Below, piece by piece: positions 9,532 through 19,260 of a stretch of 64,000 nucleotides of DNA (positions are counted from its first letter, which is position 1; every line of letters begins with the position of its first letter). The notes below the pieces were generated by a model. It had not been told where the DNA came from. It did not search any database and was given only the letters and a program-made list of their open reading frames with translations. Origin of the DNA: Candidatus Poribacteria bacterium (GTDB lineage: Bacteria > Poribacteria > WGA-4E > GCA-2687025); contig JABGQA010000134.1 in the NCBI GenBank assembly GCA_018644665.1, positions 1 through 64,000 on the forward strand, written 5' to 3'. The translations under genes were made by a program, and so were the position numbers.

Positions 9532-10542
9532 ATGGGCTTCAATATGAGCGATGTGACGAGCAGACGAGCCGTGGCGCGTAGCTCTGTCATGGCGTTGGTG
9601 GCGTTGTGCTGGGGTGTTGTCAGCGTCTGCCACGCGCAGGTGAGCGTGCTTCCGAGGGCGGGCCGCATGGAGACGGCGCACACCCTCGGCGATGGCGGGT
9701 TCATGGTTAGCGGCGGGTACATCCCTCTCGAGTCCCGCCTGCCGCGCCTCGGAGGCGTGCCCATCGAGGACGACATGAATATCGGCGGCATCGAACTGCC
9801 GCGCGCGGTGCGGTACGAGGCGGAGGGCGGGCTCGTGCCGCTCACGCTCGGGTTCGGCGTCACCGAGACCACGGACCTGTACCTCAACGGCACGATAGGC
9901 TCCGGCACGAGCCAGAAGCGGGTGCAGAATTTCTACGGCGTGCCACCGGACATCTACGGCGCGTTCATCGCCGACGGGGACCTGCGCTTCGATCGCATCT
10001 ACGACCAGCCACTGTTCGACTTCGGCGTCGGGCTCAAGCATCAGTTGAAGCCCGACTACGGCGATGGCCTGCCGGCGGTCGCCGTTGGCGTGAACGGCCG
10101 CTTCGGCTACGCGTCTGACGACTTCGAGACCTTCCAGGACAGGACCCCCGCCGACGGGTTCGCGGATTTCGGCGTCGAGGGCTACACGGCCGTCACCGTC
10201 TCCGCGGGCGAGTTGATGCAGGCCCACGGCCGCATCGCCGTGAGTTCCTCGCGCAAACTGGGAGCGCAGACATCGTTCGGCGGCGGCGTGGAATTCGGGT
10301 TGGTTCCCGGGCAGTTGATGGTGTCGGGCGACTTCTCATCGCGCCGCGACATTGCAGGAGTCGAGTACCGCGACACCGGGGAGAAGCTCACCGTGGGCTT
10401 CCACTACTTCCTGTCCCCGTCCACCGTCGTGCAGTTCATGACGAACACTGCCGGACACCTGACGCTGAACCTCGTGCAGATCGGCGAGAAGTCCACGGCG
10501 GTCACGCCCTCCGCGCCGTCGTTGGAGCAGGAGCTATTCTGA
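9532..10542 (+). CDS. Predicted outer-membrane beta-barrel protein
   Basis: A protein of about 336 residues with a signal peptide ending at CHAQ. The mature part is rich in alternating hydrophobic/polar segments, glycine and aromatic residues (for example [52 protein letters not shown]), typical of an outer-membrane barrel. The ATG at 9532 is preferred because AGAGGA lies 5-6 bases upstream; a TTG at 9505 overlapping the previous stop is an alternative. No precise family is recognised. It closes the run of exported proteins that begins at 7885. Confidence 0.65.
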   Translation: MGFNMSDVTSRRAVARSSVMALVALCWGVVSVCHAQVSVLPRAGRMETAHTLGDGGFMVSGGYIPLESRLPRLGGVPIEDDMNIGGIELPRAVRYEAEGGLVPLTLGFGVTETTDLYLNGTIGSGTSQKRVQNFYGVPPDIYGAFIADGDLRFDRIYDQPLFDFGVGLKHQLKPDYGDGLPAVAVGVNGRFGYASDDFETFQDRTPADGFADFGVEGYTAVTVSAGELMQAHGRIAVSSSRKLGAQTSFGGGVEFGLVPGQLMVSGDFSSRRDIAGVEYRDTGEKLTVGFHYFLSPSTVVQFMTNTAGHLTLNLVQIGEKSTAVTPSAPSLEQELF

Positions 10543-10579
10543 TCCCCGCGCGGCATCCGCTCCTCCTGCGGCATATGCC

Positions 10580-11029
10580 ATGAGGGCGGTCGTACAGCGA
10601 GTGTCGAGCGCGTCGGTGTCCGTCGACGGCGAGACGGTCGGGTCGATCGACCGGGGGTTCGTCGTCTTGCTTGGGGTCGGGGGCGAGGACGACGCGTCGG
10701 ACATCACCTACCTCGCCGACAAGATCGCCAACCTGCGCATATTCCCTGACGACGACGACCGGATGAACCTGTCCCTGCTGGACATAGGCGGAACCGCGCT
10801 CGTCGTGTCGCAGTTTACACTGTATGGAGACTGCCGACGCGGACGACGTCCGAGCTTCACCGAGGCCGCCCCTCCCGACCGCGCCGACGCGCTGTACGAG
10901 GAGTTCGTGGCGGCCCTGTCGGAGCGAGGCGTGTCGGTCCAAACCGGCGTGTTCCGCGCGATGATGGACGTACAGCTCGTGAACGACGGCCCCGTGACGA
11001 TCCTGCTGGACTCCAAGCGGCTTTCCTGA
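10580..11029 (+). CDS. dtd: D-aminoacyl-tRNA deacylase
   Basis: A 149-residue protein of the usual family length. It hydrolyses D-amino acids (and misacylated glycine) from tRNAs, protecting translation. The family signatures are complete: N-terminal [13 protein letters not shown], the SQFTLYGD...GRRPSF stretch (77-93) and the C-terminal NDGPVT motif (135-140) that carries the chiral-proofreading Gly-Pro pair. It starts at ATG 10580, 38 bases after the barrel protein, and precedes the recombinase gene. Confidence 0.96.
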   Translation: MRAVVQRVSSASVSVDGETVGSIDRGFVVLLGVGGEDDASDITYLADKIANLRIFPDDDDRMNLSLLDIGGTALVVSQFTLYGDCRRGRRPSFTEAAPPDRADALYEEFVAALSERGVSVQTGVFRAMMDVQLVNDGPVTILLDSKRLS

Positions 11030-11166
11030 CCCTCGTCGAGGTAGAACATGCGCGTTCGTCTGTGGAGTGAGGGCGATCGTGCCGCTCACCCCGCGTCGAA
11101 GCGGCGCACAACGCGCCCCTTCCCCCTCTTCAGGGCGGAAGGTTAGGATGGGACTGAGGCGCGCCC

Positions 11167-12105
11167 GTGGTGACGCCCAAACAGCGTGAGTATATGGCTG
11201 CTGATACCACCTTCGCCGCCGAGATCGAGATGTTCATGGACTACCTGCGCATCGAGCGCGGGCTGTCCGAGAACACCCTCTCCAACTACGCGCGTGACCT
11301 GCGTCAGGCCGCCGACACCTTCCTCGACCATGGTCGCGCGTCGTTCACGACGGTGATATACGCCGAAGTCGCCGATCACCTGAACCGAATGCGCGTGCGC
11401 GGCTTGTCGTCGAAGACCATCAGCAGGCGCCTTTACGCCTTGCGCTCCTTCTTCAAGTTCCTGGAGGCCGAGGGTCTTCTGACGGAAAACCCGTCGTCAA
11501 AGATCCAGCCCATCAAGACATGGGCAACGCTGCCGGAAGTGCTCACGCCTCAGGAGGTCGACCGGCTGCTCACGACCAACAAGGCCACCAACGGAGATCC
11601 GTACGGGCTGCGCACGCACTCCATCTTGGAGACGTTCTACGCCACAGGCCTACGAGTCTCCGAGTTGGCGGATCTGACGGTCCAGGACGCGCACATGGAC
11701 GTCGGCTACCTGCGGTGCATTGGGAAAGGCAACAAGCAGCGGCTAACGCCCATCGGAGCATGGGCGCTCGAGCCTCTCGCCGCCTGGATCGAGAACGGTC
11801 GCCCCCGACTCGCCGGGGACAGTGGCCAGCCGTGGCTGTACCTGAACCGCGGCGGCGGCAAGATGTCCCGCCAGCAGTTGTGGAAGCTTATCAAGGACTG
11901 CGCGAAGAAGGCCGGCATCGAACGGAACGTGTCGCCGCACACCCTACGCCACTCCTTCGCGACGCATCTGCTGCAGCGTGGGATGGACCTGCGCGCGCTT
12001 CAGGAGATGCTCGGCCACGCCGAGATCGTCACGACGCAGCTCTACACGAAGGTCGAGACGGAACACCTCAAGCAGGCGCATCGGAACTTCCACCCCCGCG
12101 GTTGA
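11167..12105 (+). CDS. xerD: Tyrosine recombinase XerD/XerC
   Basis: A 312-residue site-specific recombinase that resolves chromosome dimers at dif. The N-terminal SAM-like DNA-binding domain covers about 15-110. The catalytic domain shows the full set: R163 (TGLRVSEL), a lysine in GKGNKQR, H258 and R261 (HTLRHSF), H284 (LGHAEI) and the nucleophile Y293 (QLYTKV). The GTG at 11167 and ATG at 11194 are both possible starts; the second gives the common family N-terminus. XerD and XerC cannot be separated safely by eye. It is followed closely by the nucleotidyltransferase gene, so the two may be cotranscribed. Confidence 0.92.
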   Translation: MVTPKQREYMAADTTFAAEIEMFMDYLRIERGLSENTLSNYARDLRQAADTFLDHGRASFTTVIYAEVADHLNRMRVRGLSSKTISRRLYALRSFFKFLEAEGLLTENPSSKIQPIKTWATLPEVLTPQEVDRLLTTNKATNGDPYGLRTHSILETFYATGLRVSELADLTVQDAHMDVGYLRCIGKGNKQRLTPIGAWALEPLAAWIENGRPRLAGDSGQPWLYLNRGGGKMSRQQLWKLIKDCAKKAGIERNVSPHTLRHSFATHLLQRGMDLRALQEMLGHAEIVTTQLYTKVETEHLKQAHRNFHPRG

Positions 12106-12118
12106 CGGCGCCCGACCA

Positions 12119-13399
12119 TTGGACACCAATTCCCACCTGCAACGCGCGTTACCGTCGTCGGCGTTGGACGCGTTACGCGTGGTGGGATCCGTCGCTCGCG
12201 ATGGTGGATGCGTCGCCTATCTCGTCGGCGGCCCGCTACGCGACGCCCTCCTCCAGCGGCCGATCGTTGACGTAGACGTGTCCGTCGAGGGCGACGCGAT
12301 CGCGCTTGCGGAGCGGATCGCGGCCCGCCATGACGCCGTCGTCGACAAGACGCACGAGGCGTTCGGAACGGCCACGGTCACCTTCGCCGATGGCCACGCC
12401 GTGGACCTCGCCACCGCGCGCGCGGAGACCTACGCGGAGCCCGCCGCGCTCCCGACCGTGAGTCCGTCCTCCATAGGGGAGGACCTCCTGCGTCGGGATT
12501 TCACGATCAACGCAATGGCGGCGCCCATCGAGGGCGAAGGCTTCGGGTCGCTGGTGGACCCATGCGGTGGCGTCGCCGACCTCGACGCCCGACGTATTCG
12601 CATCCTGCACCCCGGCAGCTTCCGCGACGACCCGACGCGCATCTTCCGCGCCTGCCGCTTCGCACGGCGGTTCGCGTTCACGCTCGACGAGTCCACGTCC
12701 ATCGCGACGCGGGAGACGGTGGACGGCGGGCATGTGACCGGGCTGACAGGGGCGCGTGCGCGCAATGAAATCACGGCCGTCCTTCGCGAGGCCGAAGCCA
12801 CAGCGACTCTCGCCGACCTGCACGAACACGGCGCCTTGCAGGCGTTGGCGACGCCATTCCCCTTCGAGGCGGACGCGCGGGATCTCGTCACGCGTGCGGA
12901 TGCGCTTGTGCCAGCGTCGGAAGCGGATAGGCCGCGCGCGTTGCTCCTCGCGTGGTTCGACGCGCTGAGAGTTGACTGGCGGCCGATCGCGCGATGGTTG
13001 ATGGCCCCCGCTGAGGTGGCGCGCGACCTCGACGCAATATCGGACGTCGGAGAGGCTACGGGCGGCCGCGATCCCGTGACACTCCGGCCGAGCGAATGGC
13101 ATCCGTTGTTGGCGGATGTCTCGGCCGACATTCTGCCGACGGTCGGAGCGCGTCTCGGGGCAGAGGCCCACACGCGCATCGCCAAGCTCTACCGCGAATT
13201 CGCCGATCTCCGCCCACTCATCACCGGCGATGACCTACGGGCGTTGGGTTACGAGCCGGGACCGCGGTACAGCGACGTGCTACAAGCCGCCCTCAACGCC
13301 CAGTTGGACGGCTCCCTCACCGACCGTGACGCGGCGCTGGCGTTTGCGCAATCTCGCATGCGCAAACTCGGCGGCGACCTCGTCCCGGAGAACGCGTAG
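12119..13399 (+). CDS. CCA tRNA nucleotidyltransferase / poly(A) polymerase family
   Basis: A class II nucleotidyltransferase of about 426 residues that would add or repair the tRNA CCA end (or polyadenylate RNA). The head motif is YLVGGPLRDALL (GG 37-38, RD 41-42) with the metal-binding DVD at 51-53. Further family motifs are LRRDFTINAMA and DDPTRIFRACRFARRF. The C-terminal half is helical, without an HD phosphohydrolase domain. The frame stays open back to 11978 inside xerD, but only the part after about 12119 resembles the family, so the TTG at 12119 is chosen; GTG codons at about 12176 are too late. It lies 13 bases after the xerD stop. Confidence 0.85.
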   Translation: MDTNSHLQRALPSSALDALRVVGSVARDGGCVAYLVGGPLRDALLQRPIVDVDVSVEGDAIALAERIAARHDAVVDKTHEAFGTATVTFADGHAVDLATARAETYAEPAALPTVSPSSIGEDLLRRDFTINAMAAPIEGEGFGSLVDPCGGVADLDARRIRILHPGSFRDDPTRIFRACRFARRFAFTLDESTSIATRETVDGGHVTGLTGARARNEITAVLREAEATATLADLHEHGALQALATPFPFEADARDLVTRADALVPASEADRPRALLLAWFDALRVDWRPIARWLMAPAEVARDLDAISDVGEATGGRDPVTLRPSEWHPLLADVSADILPTVGARLGAEAHTRIAKLYREFADLRPLITGDDLRALGYEPGPRYSDVLQAALNAQLDGSLTDRDAALAFAQSRMRKLGGDLVPENA

Positions 13400-13454
13400 G
13401 GAGCCGCTTCCGGCCCATTGTCCCAGCGCGCGGAGGCCGGCCCTACCGGAGATT

Positions 13455-13483
13455 TTGCCCGCCCTCGACCGGTACGCTATAAT
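13455..13483 (+). promoter_or_regulatory. Sigma-70 promoter of the tmRNA gene
   Basis: TTGCCC (13455-13460), a 17-base spacer and a perfect TATAAT (13478-13483). Transcription would start near 13490, giving a leader of about 45 bases before the mature tmRNA 5' end, to be removed by RNase P. It is the best promoter match in the window. Confidence 0.75.
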
Positions 13484-13534
13484 CGGCATGCCATCGCGCA
13501 GTGTCGGCGCCGTTCCTTTCGCGCGCGCAGATGT

Positions 13535-13891
13535 GGGGGCGTAATGGTTTCGACGGGATCAGACTGCTGGTAAGGTTGCATGTCGAGGTTCCACCAGGCC
13601 TCGTTAAACCGGTGGACAAATGATAACTGCCAACACTGAAATGGCACTAGCCGCCTAATAAGGTCGGCCGTCCGCCGCTTGCGTGTCTACCGCTTGCGGG
13701 TCGGGCGTCACATTGTAGACTGGCGGCGTCCGTTGGCCACAGACAAGGCGCCGCGAGATTTATCTGTGGCTAGCCGATGTATTCCCTGCCCGTGGGGACG
13801 GCATCGTGCGAAGCACAACCACGGGAAAAGCATGTAGTAGCCTTCCCGGCGATGCTCTCGGACGCGAGTTCGACTCTCGCCGCCTCCACCA
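13535..13891 (+). ncRNA. ssrA: tmRNA (one-piece), encoded tag ANTEMALAA
   Basis: A complete tmRNA gene. The 5' end GGGGGCGTAATGGTTTCGAC pairs with the 3' end CGCCTCC (13881-13887): seven pairs, one of them G-U, followed by discriminator A and an encoded CCA (13889-13891). A T-arm (GCGAG-TTCGACT-CTCGC) precedes it. The resume codon is GCC at 13629; the reading frame 13629-13661 encodes ANTEMALAA followed by two TAA stops, so the full added tag would be A-ANTEMALAA. The ALAA end is the usual degron for ClpXP-type proteases. It rescues stalled ribosomes together with SmpB, which is not in this window. Confidence 0.96.
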
Positions 13892-13940
13892 CCTCTTCCA
13901 ACGCGACGCGGCCCCGCCCGCGTCGCGAGATCGTGCGTTC

Positions 13941-15032
13941 ATGCGTCCTCACGTGTTCCTAATCCCCGGGTACCTGGGCTTCCGTGGGAAGCAGCGGTAC
14001 TCCGGCTACTGGGACACCGTCGAGCCGATCCTCACAGGTCACGGGTTCGCGTGCCACGCCGTCATGACCGAGCCGGTCGCCATTGTGGCCAGGCGCGCGC
14101 GTACCCTGCGCAACGCGATCGTCGCGGCGTGCGGCGATGCCGACGACGACGCGCCCATCCATCTCTTCGGCCACAGCATGGGCGGCCTCGACGCGCGCTA
14201 CCTCCTGTCGCCCGGCACGTCGATTCGCCTGCCCGACGATCTGCGCGCGCGCGTGCAGACGGTTGTCACCATCGCGACGCCCCACTACGGCACCCCCATC
14301 GCCGACTTCTACCAGTCGTTGCGCGCGGAGGATATGCTGGGGTTCATCGGGAGGCTGGCGGCCCGATGGAGCACGGACGGGCGGCTGGACCAGGCGAGTC
14401 GCTTCATCACGGAGCACCGACCGCGCATAGATCGCGTGCTGTCCACTGCCGGACGCGAGGAGTTCGCGCGCATCCTACAGGGAGTCGCCGAAGCCGATCC
14501 CGAGGATTACTCCGAGGTGCGCGCATACCTCAGCAGCCTGGCGAAATACCGCGGCGCGCTGCGTAGGCTGCGCGTGCGCTACATGGGTCGCTTCAACGAC
14601 CGCGTAACGGACGATCCCGACATGCGCTACGTCAGTTTCGTGTCCGGGTCCGAGGCGGTTCGGGCGCGGGACATTGAGACGCTGATCTACCGTCTGGGAG
14701 CGTTCATCGCCGGGCGGGTCGCACGTCTCGCCGTTCCGGCGCTGCCCGACGGAGGAGTGGTTCCGGCCGACCGCGTCATATCGGTCTTCCCCGACGCGGG
14801 CGCCGCTGACGCTGACGTGACACTGTCGCCGAGGTTGTCCGACGGAGTAGTGCCAAGCGCTTCGCAGTTCTGGGGCGAGTTCGCCGGGTACGTTCCGTTG
14901 GACCATCACGCCGTCATCGGTCGTTTCGATCTGTTGCCTGCGCGGGAGCCGGATCTGCACGAACTGTACGGCCGAGTCGCCGCCGAGCTTCACCGCCAAG
15001 GCGGATCATCGGAGAATGACGACGATCCGTGA
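13941..15032 (+). CDS. Alpha/beta-hydrolase, triacylglycerol lipase-like
   Basis: A 363-residue lipase-like protein. The core begins HVFLIPGYLGF (oxyanion-hole region), the nucleophile elbow is GHSMGG with S79, and the acid and base probably lie in SDGVVPSASQFWG and DHHAVIGRFD near the C-terminus, as in bacterial triacylglycerol lipases. No signal peptide is evident. The frame stays open upstream to 13806, but that part overlaps the tmRNA 3' end, so the ATG at 13941, 49 bases after the tmRNA, is taken as the start. It is followed at short distance by a PhyH-family gene. Confidence 0.8.
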   Translation: MRPHVFLIPGYLGFRGKQRYSGYWDTVEPILTGHGFACHAVMTEPVAIVARRARTLRNAIVAACGDADDDAPIHLFGHSMGGLDARYLLSPGTSIRLPDDLRARVQTVVTIATPHYGTPIADFYQSLRAEDMLGFIGRLAARWSTDGRLDQASRFITEHRPRIDRVLSTAGREEFARILQGVAEADPEDYSEVRAYLSSLAKYRGALRRLRVRYMGRFNDRVTDDPDMRYVSFVSGSEAVRARDIETLIYRLGAFIAGRVARLAVPALPDGGVVPADRVISVFPDAGAADADVTLSPRLSDGVVPSASQFWGEFAGYVPLDHHAVIGRFDLLPAREPDLHELYGRVAAELHRQGGSSENDDDP

Positions 15033-15061
15033 CCGCCGCGCGGAATGATATAGGAGGTCCA

Positions 15062-15874
15062 ATGACAGAGCGCGAATTCGAAGATCATGTCCTGTGCATG
15101 AAGATGAACGGCTTCACCGTGCTACCTGGGATGCTTACCCCCGGCGAGTGCGCTGAGGCGCAGAGCGCGCTGGAGCGACTGACCGACGAGGAACGCGACC
15201 TGCCCGGAGCGCCTGTGGGCGCCCACGGCATGCAGGTGTACAACCTGATGAACAAGGCGCGCGTCTTCGAGCGGGTGTACCAAATCCCGCCGTTGCTCCG
15301 CGTGATTCGCCACTTCCTCGGCGACGACGCCGTGCTCAGCTCCGTGCAGGCGCACATCGTCTTCCCCGGCGCGCCGGACCAAGGGCTGCATTCCGACGGC
15401 TCGCAAACCGGGCCGAATCGGGCGTTGGCGGACGTCGACGAGGATCGACGTATCACGAGCCACGTGTTGGCGTTCAACGTCGTGTTCTGCATCAGCGACT
15501 ATACGCGGCAGAACGGCGCCACGCGCATCGTCCCGGGCAGCCACCGCATCGACACGCGCAGCATCCCCACGGGCCGCGTCCCCGGCGAAATGGTCGTCGA
15601 GGCCGAGCGGGGTTCCGTGGTCATGTTCAACATCTCGACTTGGCACGGCTCCTCCGAGCACACGGGGGATTCCCCGCGATACGCCGTGATGACGCCATGG
15701 CGCCGTCGTTGGCTCCGCGCCGAGGTCGACCTCGGTCGGATGGTCCATCCCGACGTTCTCGACCGTGCGGGCGAGGAAGGCCCCACCATCTTCGGCATCT
15801 CCGCCCGCGAGCCGACCGTGGACCGCTGGAAGTGGGACTGGAGTAAGGGTGAACCCAAGCCCGAGTGGCAGTGA
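15062..15874 (+). CDS. Phytanoyl-CoA dioxygenase (PhyH) family protein
   Basis: A 270-residue Fe(II)/2-oxoglutarate oxygenase. The iron ligands are H110 and D112 (GLHSDGSQTGPN) and H195 (STWHGSSEHTG), with R206 placed to bind 2-oxoglutarate. The substrate is unknown; the family hydroxylates CoA esters, amino acids and many natural products. A strong AGGAGGT (15052-15058) fixes the ATG at 15062; an upstream GTG at 15029 overlapping the lipase stop is less likely. It probably shares a transcript with the lipase. Confidence 0.9.
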   Translation: MTEREFEDHVLCMKMNGFTVLPGMLTPGECAEAQSALERLTDEERDLPGAPVGAHGMQVYNLMNKARVFERVYQIPPLLRVIRHFLGDDAVLSSVQAHIVFPGAPDQGLHSDGSQTGPNRALADVDEDRRITSHVLAFNVVFCISDYTRQNGATRIVPGSHRIDTRSIPTGRVPGEMVVEAERGSVVMFNISTWHGSSEHTGDSPRYAVMTPWRRRWLRAEVDLGRMVHPDVLDRAGEEGPTIFGISAREPTVDRWKWDWSKGEPKPEWQ

Positions 15875-15934
15875 GCCAGCGACTCCATCCCTTAGGAGTA
15901 GCGGCCGCGTTCCTCCGCAAGGAGACGGCACAGC

Positions 15935-17434
15935 GTGAGACTGCCTGCCCTACCAACGCCAATCGTGCGACTCCTCGCGATCGCGACGTGCGTCTGCGTG
16001 TGTGGTCGCGCGCTTGCGGCGGCCCCTACGCCTGACCCCAGACTGGATGTGGTCGCTACGCTGTTTCGTGAGTTCGGCCCGTCACTCGACCGGTTCGGTG
16101 TTGAGGCCGAGGCAGCGTTGCCGGGAGGGCTCCGTCTCGTGGTCGTGCACGCGATGACCTCCCCGGACAAGGTGGACCGGTCGCTCCAGGGAGAGGACTT
16201 CTTCCGCCAGGAAGCCTATGGGGCGTTCGTGTTCGACGCAGGTGGCCACCTGCGCCTAACGGTGGACATCTTCCGATCCCACAGATGGGGCGACGGTCAG
16301 GTACACATCCTGAGTGCTGACGTGCACTCGTGTCTCCTCAAGTACTGGGGCGCTACCTACGGCATGGACTTTGGGACGCGGAAGTACTTCTACGACCTCG
16401 ACGAACGACGGGTGCTGAATCGCGTCGTGCACTTCGGATTCAGCGTCAGGGACATGGCCCACATTGGCGGCGCGGTCTACTTCCTCGCGGACGACGGGCG
16501 CGTGCGCCGCGACCCGCCGAGCGTGGCGCTACGCCTCGACTCCGTCGAACGCGTCGCCGAGGACGAGGCGTACACGGTCATCACGTCGATCCAGGGCCAG
16601 CCAATCCCGGCCATTGGCCGCATGGTCGCCGACGGCGAGACGCTGGCGCTCCAAACCAAGGAGCGCCAGTACGCGCTATCTGACGGGACGTGGGAGGTCG
16701 GCGCCAACCCGGACGCGTCCCTCTTCGCGGGTGTGCGCGAGGGGTACCTTGGCGTACCGGACGACATGATCCGCGGCCCGCGTTATCTCCTCGAATCCCG
16801 GACGTTCGACAGCCCCGACGGGCGGCATGTCTTGGGGTGGTCGGGGGGCTCGTCTGGCGTCTACGACATGACGGTCACGCCTCCACGTTTCTATGGATTA
16901 CCCAGGCCTGGCCTCGAGGAACTGGCCGAGCATCGCCCGGTCGTGGCGGACACGCTGCGTGGCAGAGAGAGCTACTACGAATTCCGAGCGAGCATCGGCG
17001 CGTTTCAGCAAGAAGACGGGCGCATATGGTTCGGCACTTCGTTCTACGACGGGGAGGGACTCATCGGGGTCGGCGCCGCGGGCTACTTCGACACACACGC
17101 GAACGCGTACCACCTCATCTACGACGCAGCGCTGGGCGACTGGTCGTGCACCGCCCTTCTGGTCGAACGGGACGCGCTTTGGATTGGTCTGGCGAGCCAG
17201 CCGGAAGGAGCCCAACGTCCTGGGGGACTCGCGCGGTACGATCGCGAGAGTGGCGTATTCACCCTCTACGACATACCGGCCGTCGTCAACGTGATCCGCC
17301 GCTACGGGCAGACGCTGTTCGTCGGCACGGCCGCTGGAGTCTACGCCTTGGACGCCACCGGCCTGCGACACGTCGCTCTCGACTTCGATGTCACGGGTGG
17401 TTATGTCGTCGAGGTCACGCGGATAGCGCGGTGA
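15935..17434 (+). CDS. Secreted protein of unknown function, possibly beta-propeller
   Basis: A 499-residue exported protein with a signal peptide (RLLAIATCVCVCGRALAAAP, cleavage about 28). The remainder has no cysteine-rich or catalytic motif I recognise. The second half has repeated segments of the type GRIWFGTSFYDGEGLIGV, DALWIGLASQPEGAQRPGG and QTLFVGTAAGVYALD, which resemble blades of two-component-regulator-type or similar propellers. The GTG at 15935 is chosen, with GGAG about 10 bases upstream. Confidence 0.6.
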   Translation: MRLPALPTPIVRLLAIATCVCVCGRALAAAPTPDPRLDVVATLFREFGPSLDRFGVEAEAALPGGLRLVVVHAMTSPDKVDRSLQGEDFFRQEAYGAFVFDAGGHLRLTVDIFRSHRWGDGQVHILSADVHSCLLKYWGATYGMDFGTRKYFYDLDERRVLNRVVHFGFSVRDMAHIGGAVYFLADDGRVRRDPPSVALRLDSVERVAEDEAYTVITSIQGQPIPAIGRMVADGETLALQTKERQYALSDGTWEVGANPDASLFAGVREGYLGVPDDMIRGPRYLLESRTFDSPDGRHVLGWSGGSSGVYDMTVTPPRFYGLPRPGLEELAEHRPVVADTLRGRESYYEFRASIGAFQQEDGRIWFGTSFYDGEGLIGVGAAGYFDTHANAYHLIYDAALGDWSCTALLVERDALWIGLASQPEGAQRPGGLARYDRESGVFTLYDIPAVVNVIRRYGQTLFVGTAAGVYALDATGLRHVALDFDVTGGYVVEVTRIAR

Positions 17435-17547
17435 GACCGAGCCACGGGCCGGTCCTCGACGCGCGTACCGGCCGAGCGCGGCGTTCCGGTGGCGGTGGGT
17501 AGAACCGCTATGCATCCGCCCTCGGGTCCGTGTGGAGGGACACCGGC

Positions 17548-18318
17548 ATGCCGAGCATCTTCGACTTCCCGGACATATACGACGCCGTGCTCCGGTCTCC
17601 TCTGTCCCAGATCGAGGCCGAGACGCGATCCGTGCGCAAGCTGCTCGCAGACAGGGGCATCGAGGGCGGACGCCTACTCGAAATCGCCTGCGGGACGTGC
17701 ACGCACGGCATTCTGCTCGCCGGACAGGGGTTCGATGTCGCGGGCATCGACCTCAGTCCCAACATGGTGGACGCCGCGGCGTCACGCGGGGCCGCGGCGG
17801 GCGTGTCCCTGGACGTGTTCCAGGGCGATATCACGGACTTCGAGTTGGACACAGACCCATTCGACGCCGCGATCTTCATGGCAGAGACGTTCCCAATCAT
17901 CACCGAGTATGAAGCCATCGCGAGCCACTTCGGCTGTGTCCGGCGCGCGCTGCGTCCCGGAGGCGTGTACATCGTCGACATCGACGCCCACCGAGCCGGG
18001 GTCCGGGAGTCGTACGGCGTGTGGGGAGAGCGGACGGTGCAGGTCGGCGACACGCGCGTCGAGATCTGGCATGAGGACTTTCCCGGCGACTTCGTCGGGG
18101 GCGTTAGCCGACTCGTCATGCACTGCCGCATCCATGACGACGGCGATGTCCACGAAACGCGGGACGACTGGCACATCCGGCAATACAACCCGTGGCATCT
18201 GTCGGTCCTCGTGAGGACGCTGGGCGGTTGGCGGCTGTCGGGGTTCTACTCGCGGGGGGACGCATCCCCGGACATCGCGGACGAGCCGGGCTTTCTTCTT
18301 ACGCTGGAAGCTGTGTAG
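17548..18318 (+). CDS. Class I SAM-dependent methyltransferase
   Basis: A 256-residue cytoplasmic methyltransferase. Motif I is LEIACGTCTHG (44-54), the ribose-binding acidic residue is D68 (GIDLSPNMVD), and post-motif segments (GDITDFELD, ALRPGGVYIVDID) follow. GGAGGG (17534-17539) sits 8 bases before ATG 17548, making it a better start than the GTG at 17530. The substrate is unknown. The kinase-like gene follows after 18 bases, so the pair is likely one operon. Confidence 0.87.
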   Translation: MPSIFDFPDIYDAVLRSPLSQIEAETRSVRKLLADRGIEGGRLLEIACGTCTHGILLAGQGFDVAGIDLSPNMVDAAASRGAAAGVSLDVFQGDITDFELDTDPFDAAIFMAETFPIITEYEAIASHFGCVRRALRPGGVYIVDIDAHRAGVRESYGVWGERTVQVGDTRVEIWHEDFPGDFVGGVSRLVMHCRIHDDGDVHETRDDWHIRQYNPWHLSVLVRTLGGWRLSGFYSRGDASPDIADEPGFLLTLEAV

Positions 18319-18336
18319 CGCCACGCCGAGGCCGCG

Positions 18337-19260
18337 ATGCGCGATCTGCTGCCCGACATCATCCGAGCGTATGCGCCAGGAGACCTTTCCGACATCCGCT
18401 GGCGGTACGCCAGCGATGCTACGATCCGTCTCGGTTCGATGCGAGCGAGGGGCTCCCGACTGCTTTTCCGGGCCTACGCAGGCCCGGAAGGCCCGACCAA
18501 GGCCATCTACCACACGGAATTCATCGCCCGCCTGGCCGAGGCCGGAATACCGACCGAGCAACTCCTGCCGACGACGACCGGGTCGCTGATCGCCTCGGCC
18601 GGCGACATGGCGCTGGTGGCGTCGACCGCGTTGGACGAGCCACGCCTCCGTCTGGATCGCGACGCCTGTCACAGATGGGGGAGTCTCGCCGCGCGGATGC
18701 ATGAGGCCTGTGTTGGATGGCGCCCAAGCGCGCGCGTTACCGCGCCTATGCTACGAGGCGGCCTTCGCGCCGCAGTGCAACGGGCGATACGCTGCGCGAC
18801 GCCGGTTCCCGCCTGCCGGGCTTTCCTGGAGGGCCGCGCGCAGGAGATTGCCGACACATGCGCTTGCGCGCTGGCCTCCGGCGTGGACATGCCCGTGCAC
18901 GGTGATCTGTGGCCTGGAAACATCCTCGTATCTTCCGACGGTCTTCGGCCCGTGGACTTCGTCGAGAGTGGGGACGGGTCGCCCATCATCGACTTCGCGA
19001 CGGCCTTCCGGTGGACGACCGTCGAGGCGCCTGAACCGCAATGGGACGCGTGGATTGCGGGGTACGAGGACGTTCGGCCCAGCCTCCGTGGGACCGAGTT
19101 GGCGGCGCTGCCGGCCGTCGCGTCGCTTCAGCAGATGTACTGGATGTGCGCCGAGGTCGAGGAAGTCGCCGCGATCGGTGAGGAAGAGGCCGCGCCCTAC
19201 ATCGAAGATCACTGCTCGACGATACGCGGATGGATGGAGGACCCGCCACGGCTGGCGTAG
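18337..19260 (+). CDS. Aminoglycoside phosphotransferase (APH)-family kinase
   Basis: A 307-residue protein with the APH/choline-kinase catalytic loop HGDLWPGNIL (H188, D190, N195) and a downstream metal-binding segment (VDFVESGDGSPIIDFATAF, with the second D in IIDF). The N-lobe is divergent. Such proteins phosphorylate small alcohols, sugars or antibiotics; the substrate here cannot be inferred. It starts at ATG 18337, directly after the methyltransferase gene, and may act on the same metabolite. Confidence 0.78.
   Translation: MRDLLPDIIRAYAPGDLSDIRWRYASDATIRLGSMRARGSRLLFRAYAGPEGPTKAIYHTEFIARLAEAGIPTEQLLPTTTGSLIASAGDMALVASTALDEPRLRLDRDACHRWGSLAARMHEACVGWRPSARVTAPMLRGGLRAAVQRAIRCATPVPACRAFLEGRAQEIADTCACALASGVDMPVHGDLWPGNILVSSDGLRPVDFVESGDGSPIIDFATAFRWTTVEAPEPQWDAWIAGYEDVRPSLRGTELAALPAVASLQQMYWMCAEVEEVAAIGEEEAAPYIEDHCSTIRGWMEDPPRLA

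Noticed and set aside
11978-12118. Upstream extension of the CCA-transferase gene into xerD
   Set aside because: The residues are an Arg/Ser-rich shadow of the xerD C-terminus; homology begins after 12119.
13806-13940. Upstream extension of the lipase gene
   Set aside because: The extension overlaps the tmRNA 3' end, including its T-arm and CCA, and encodes no family residues.
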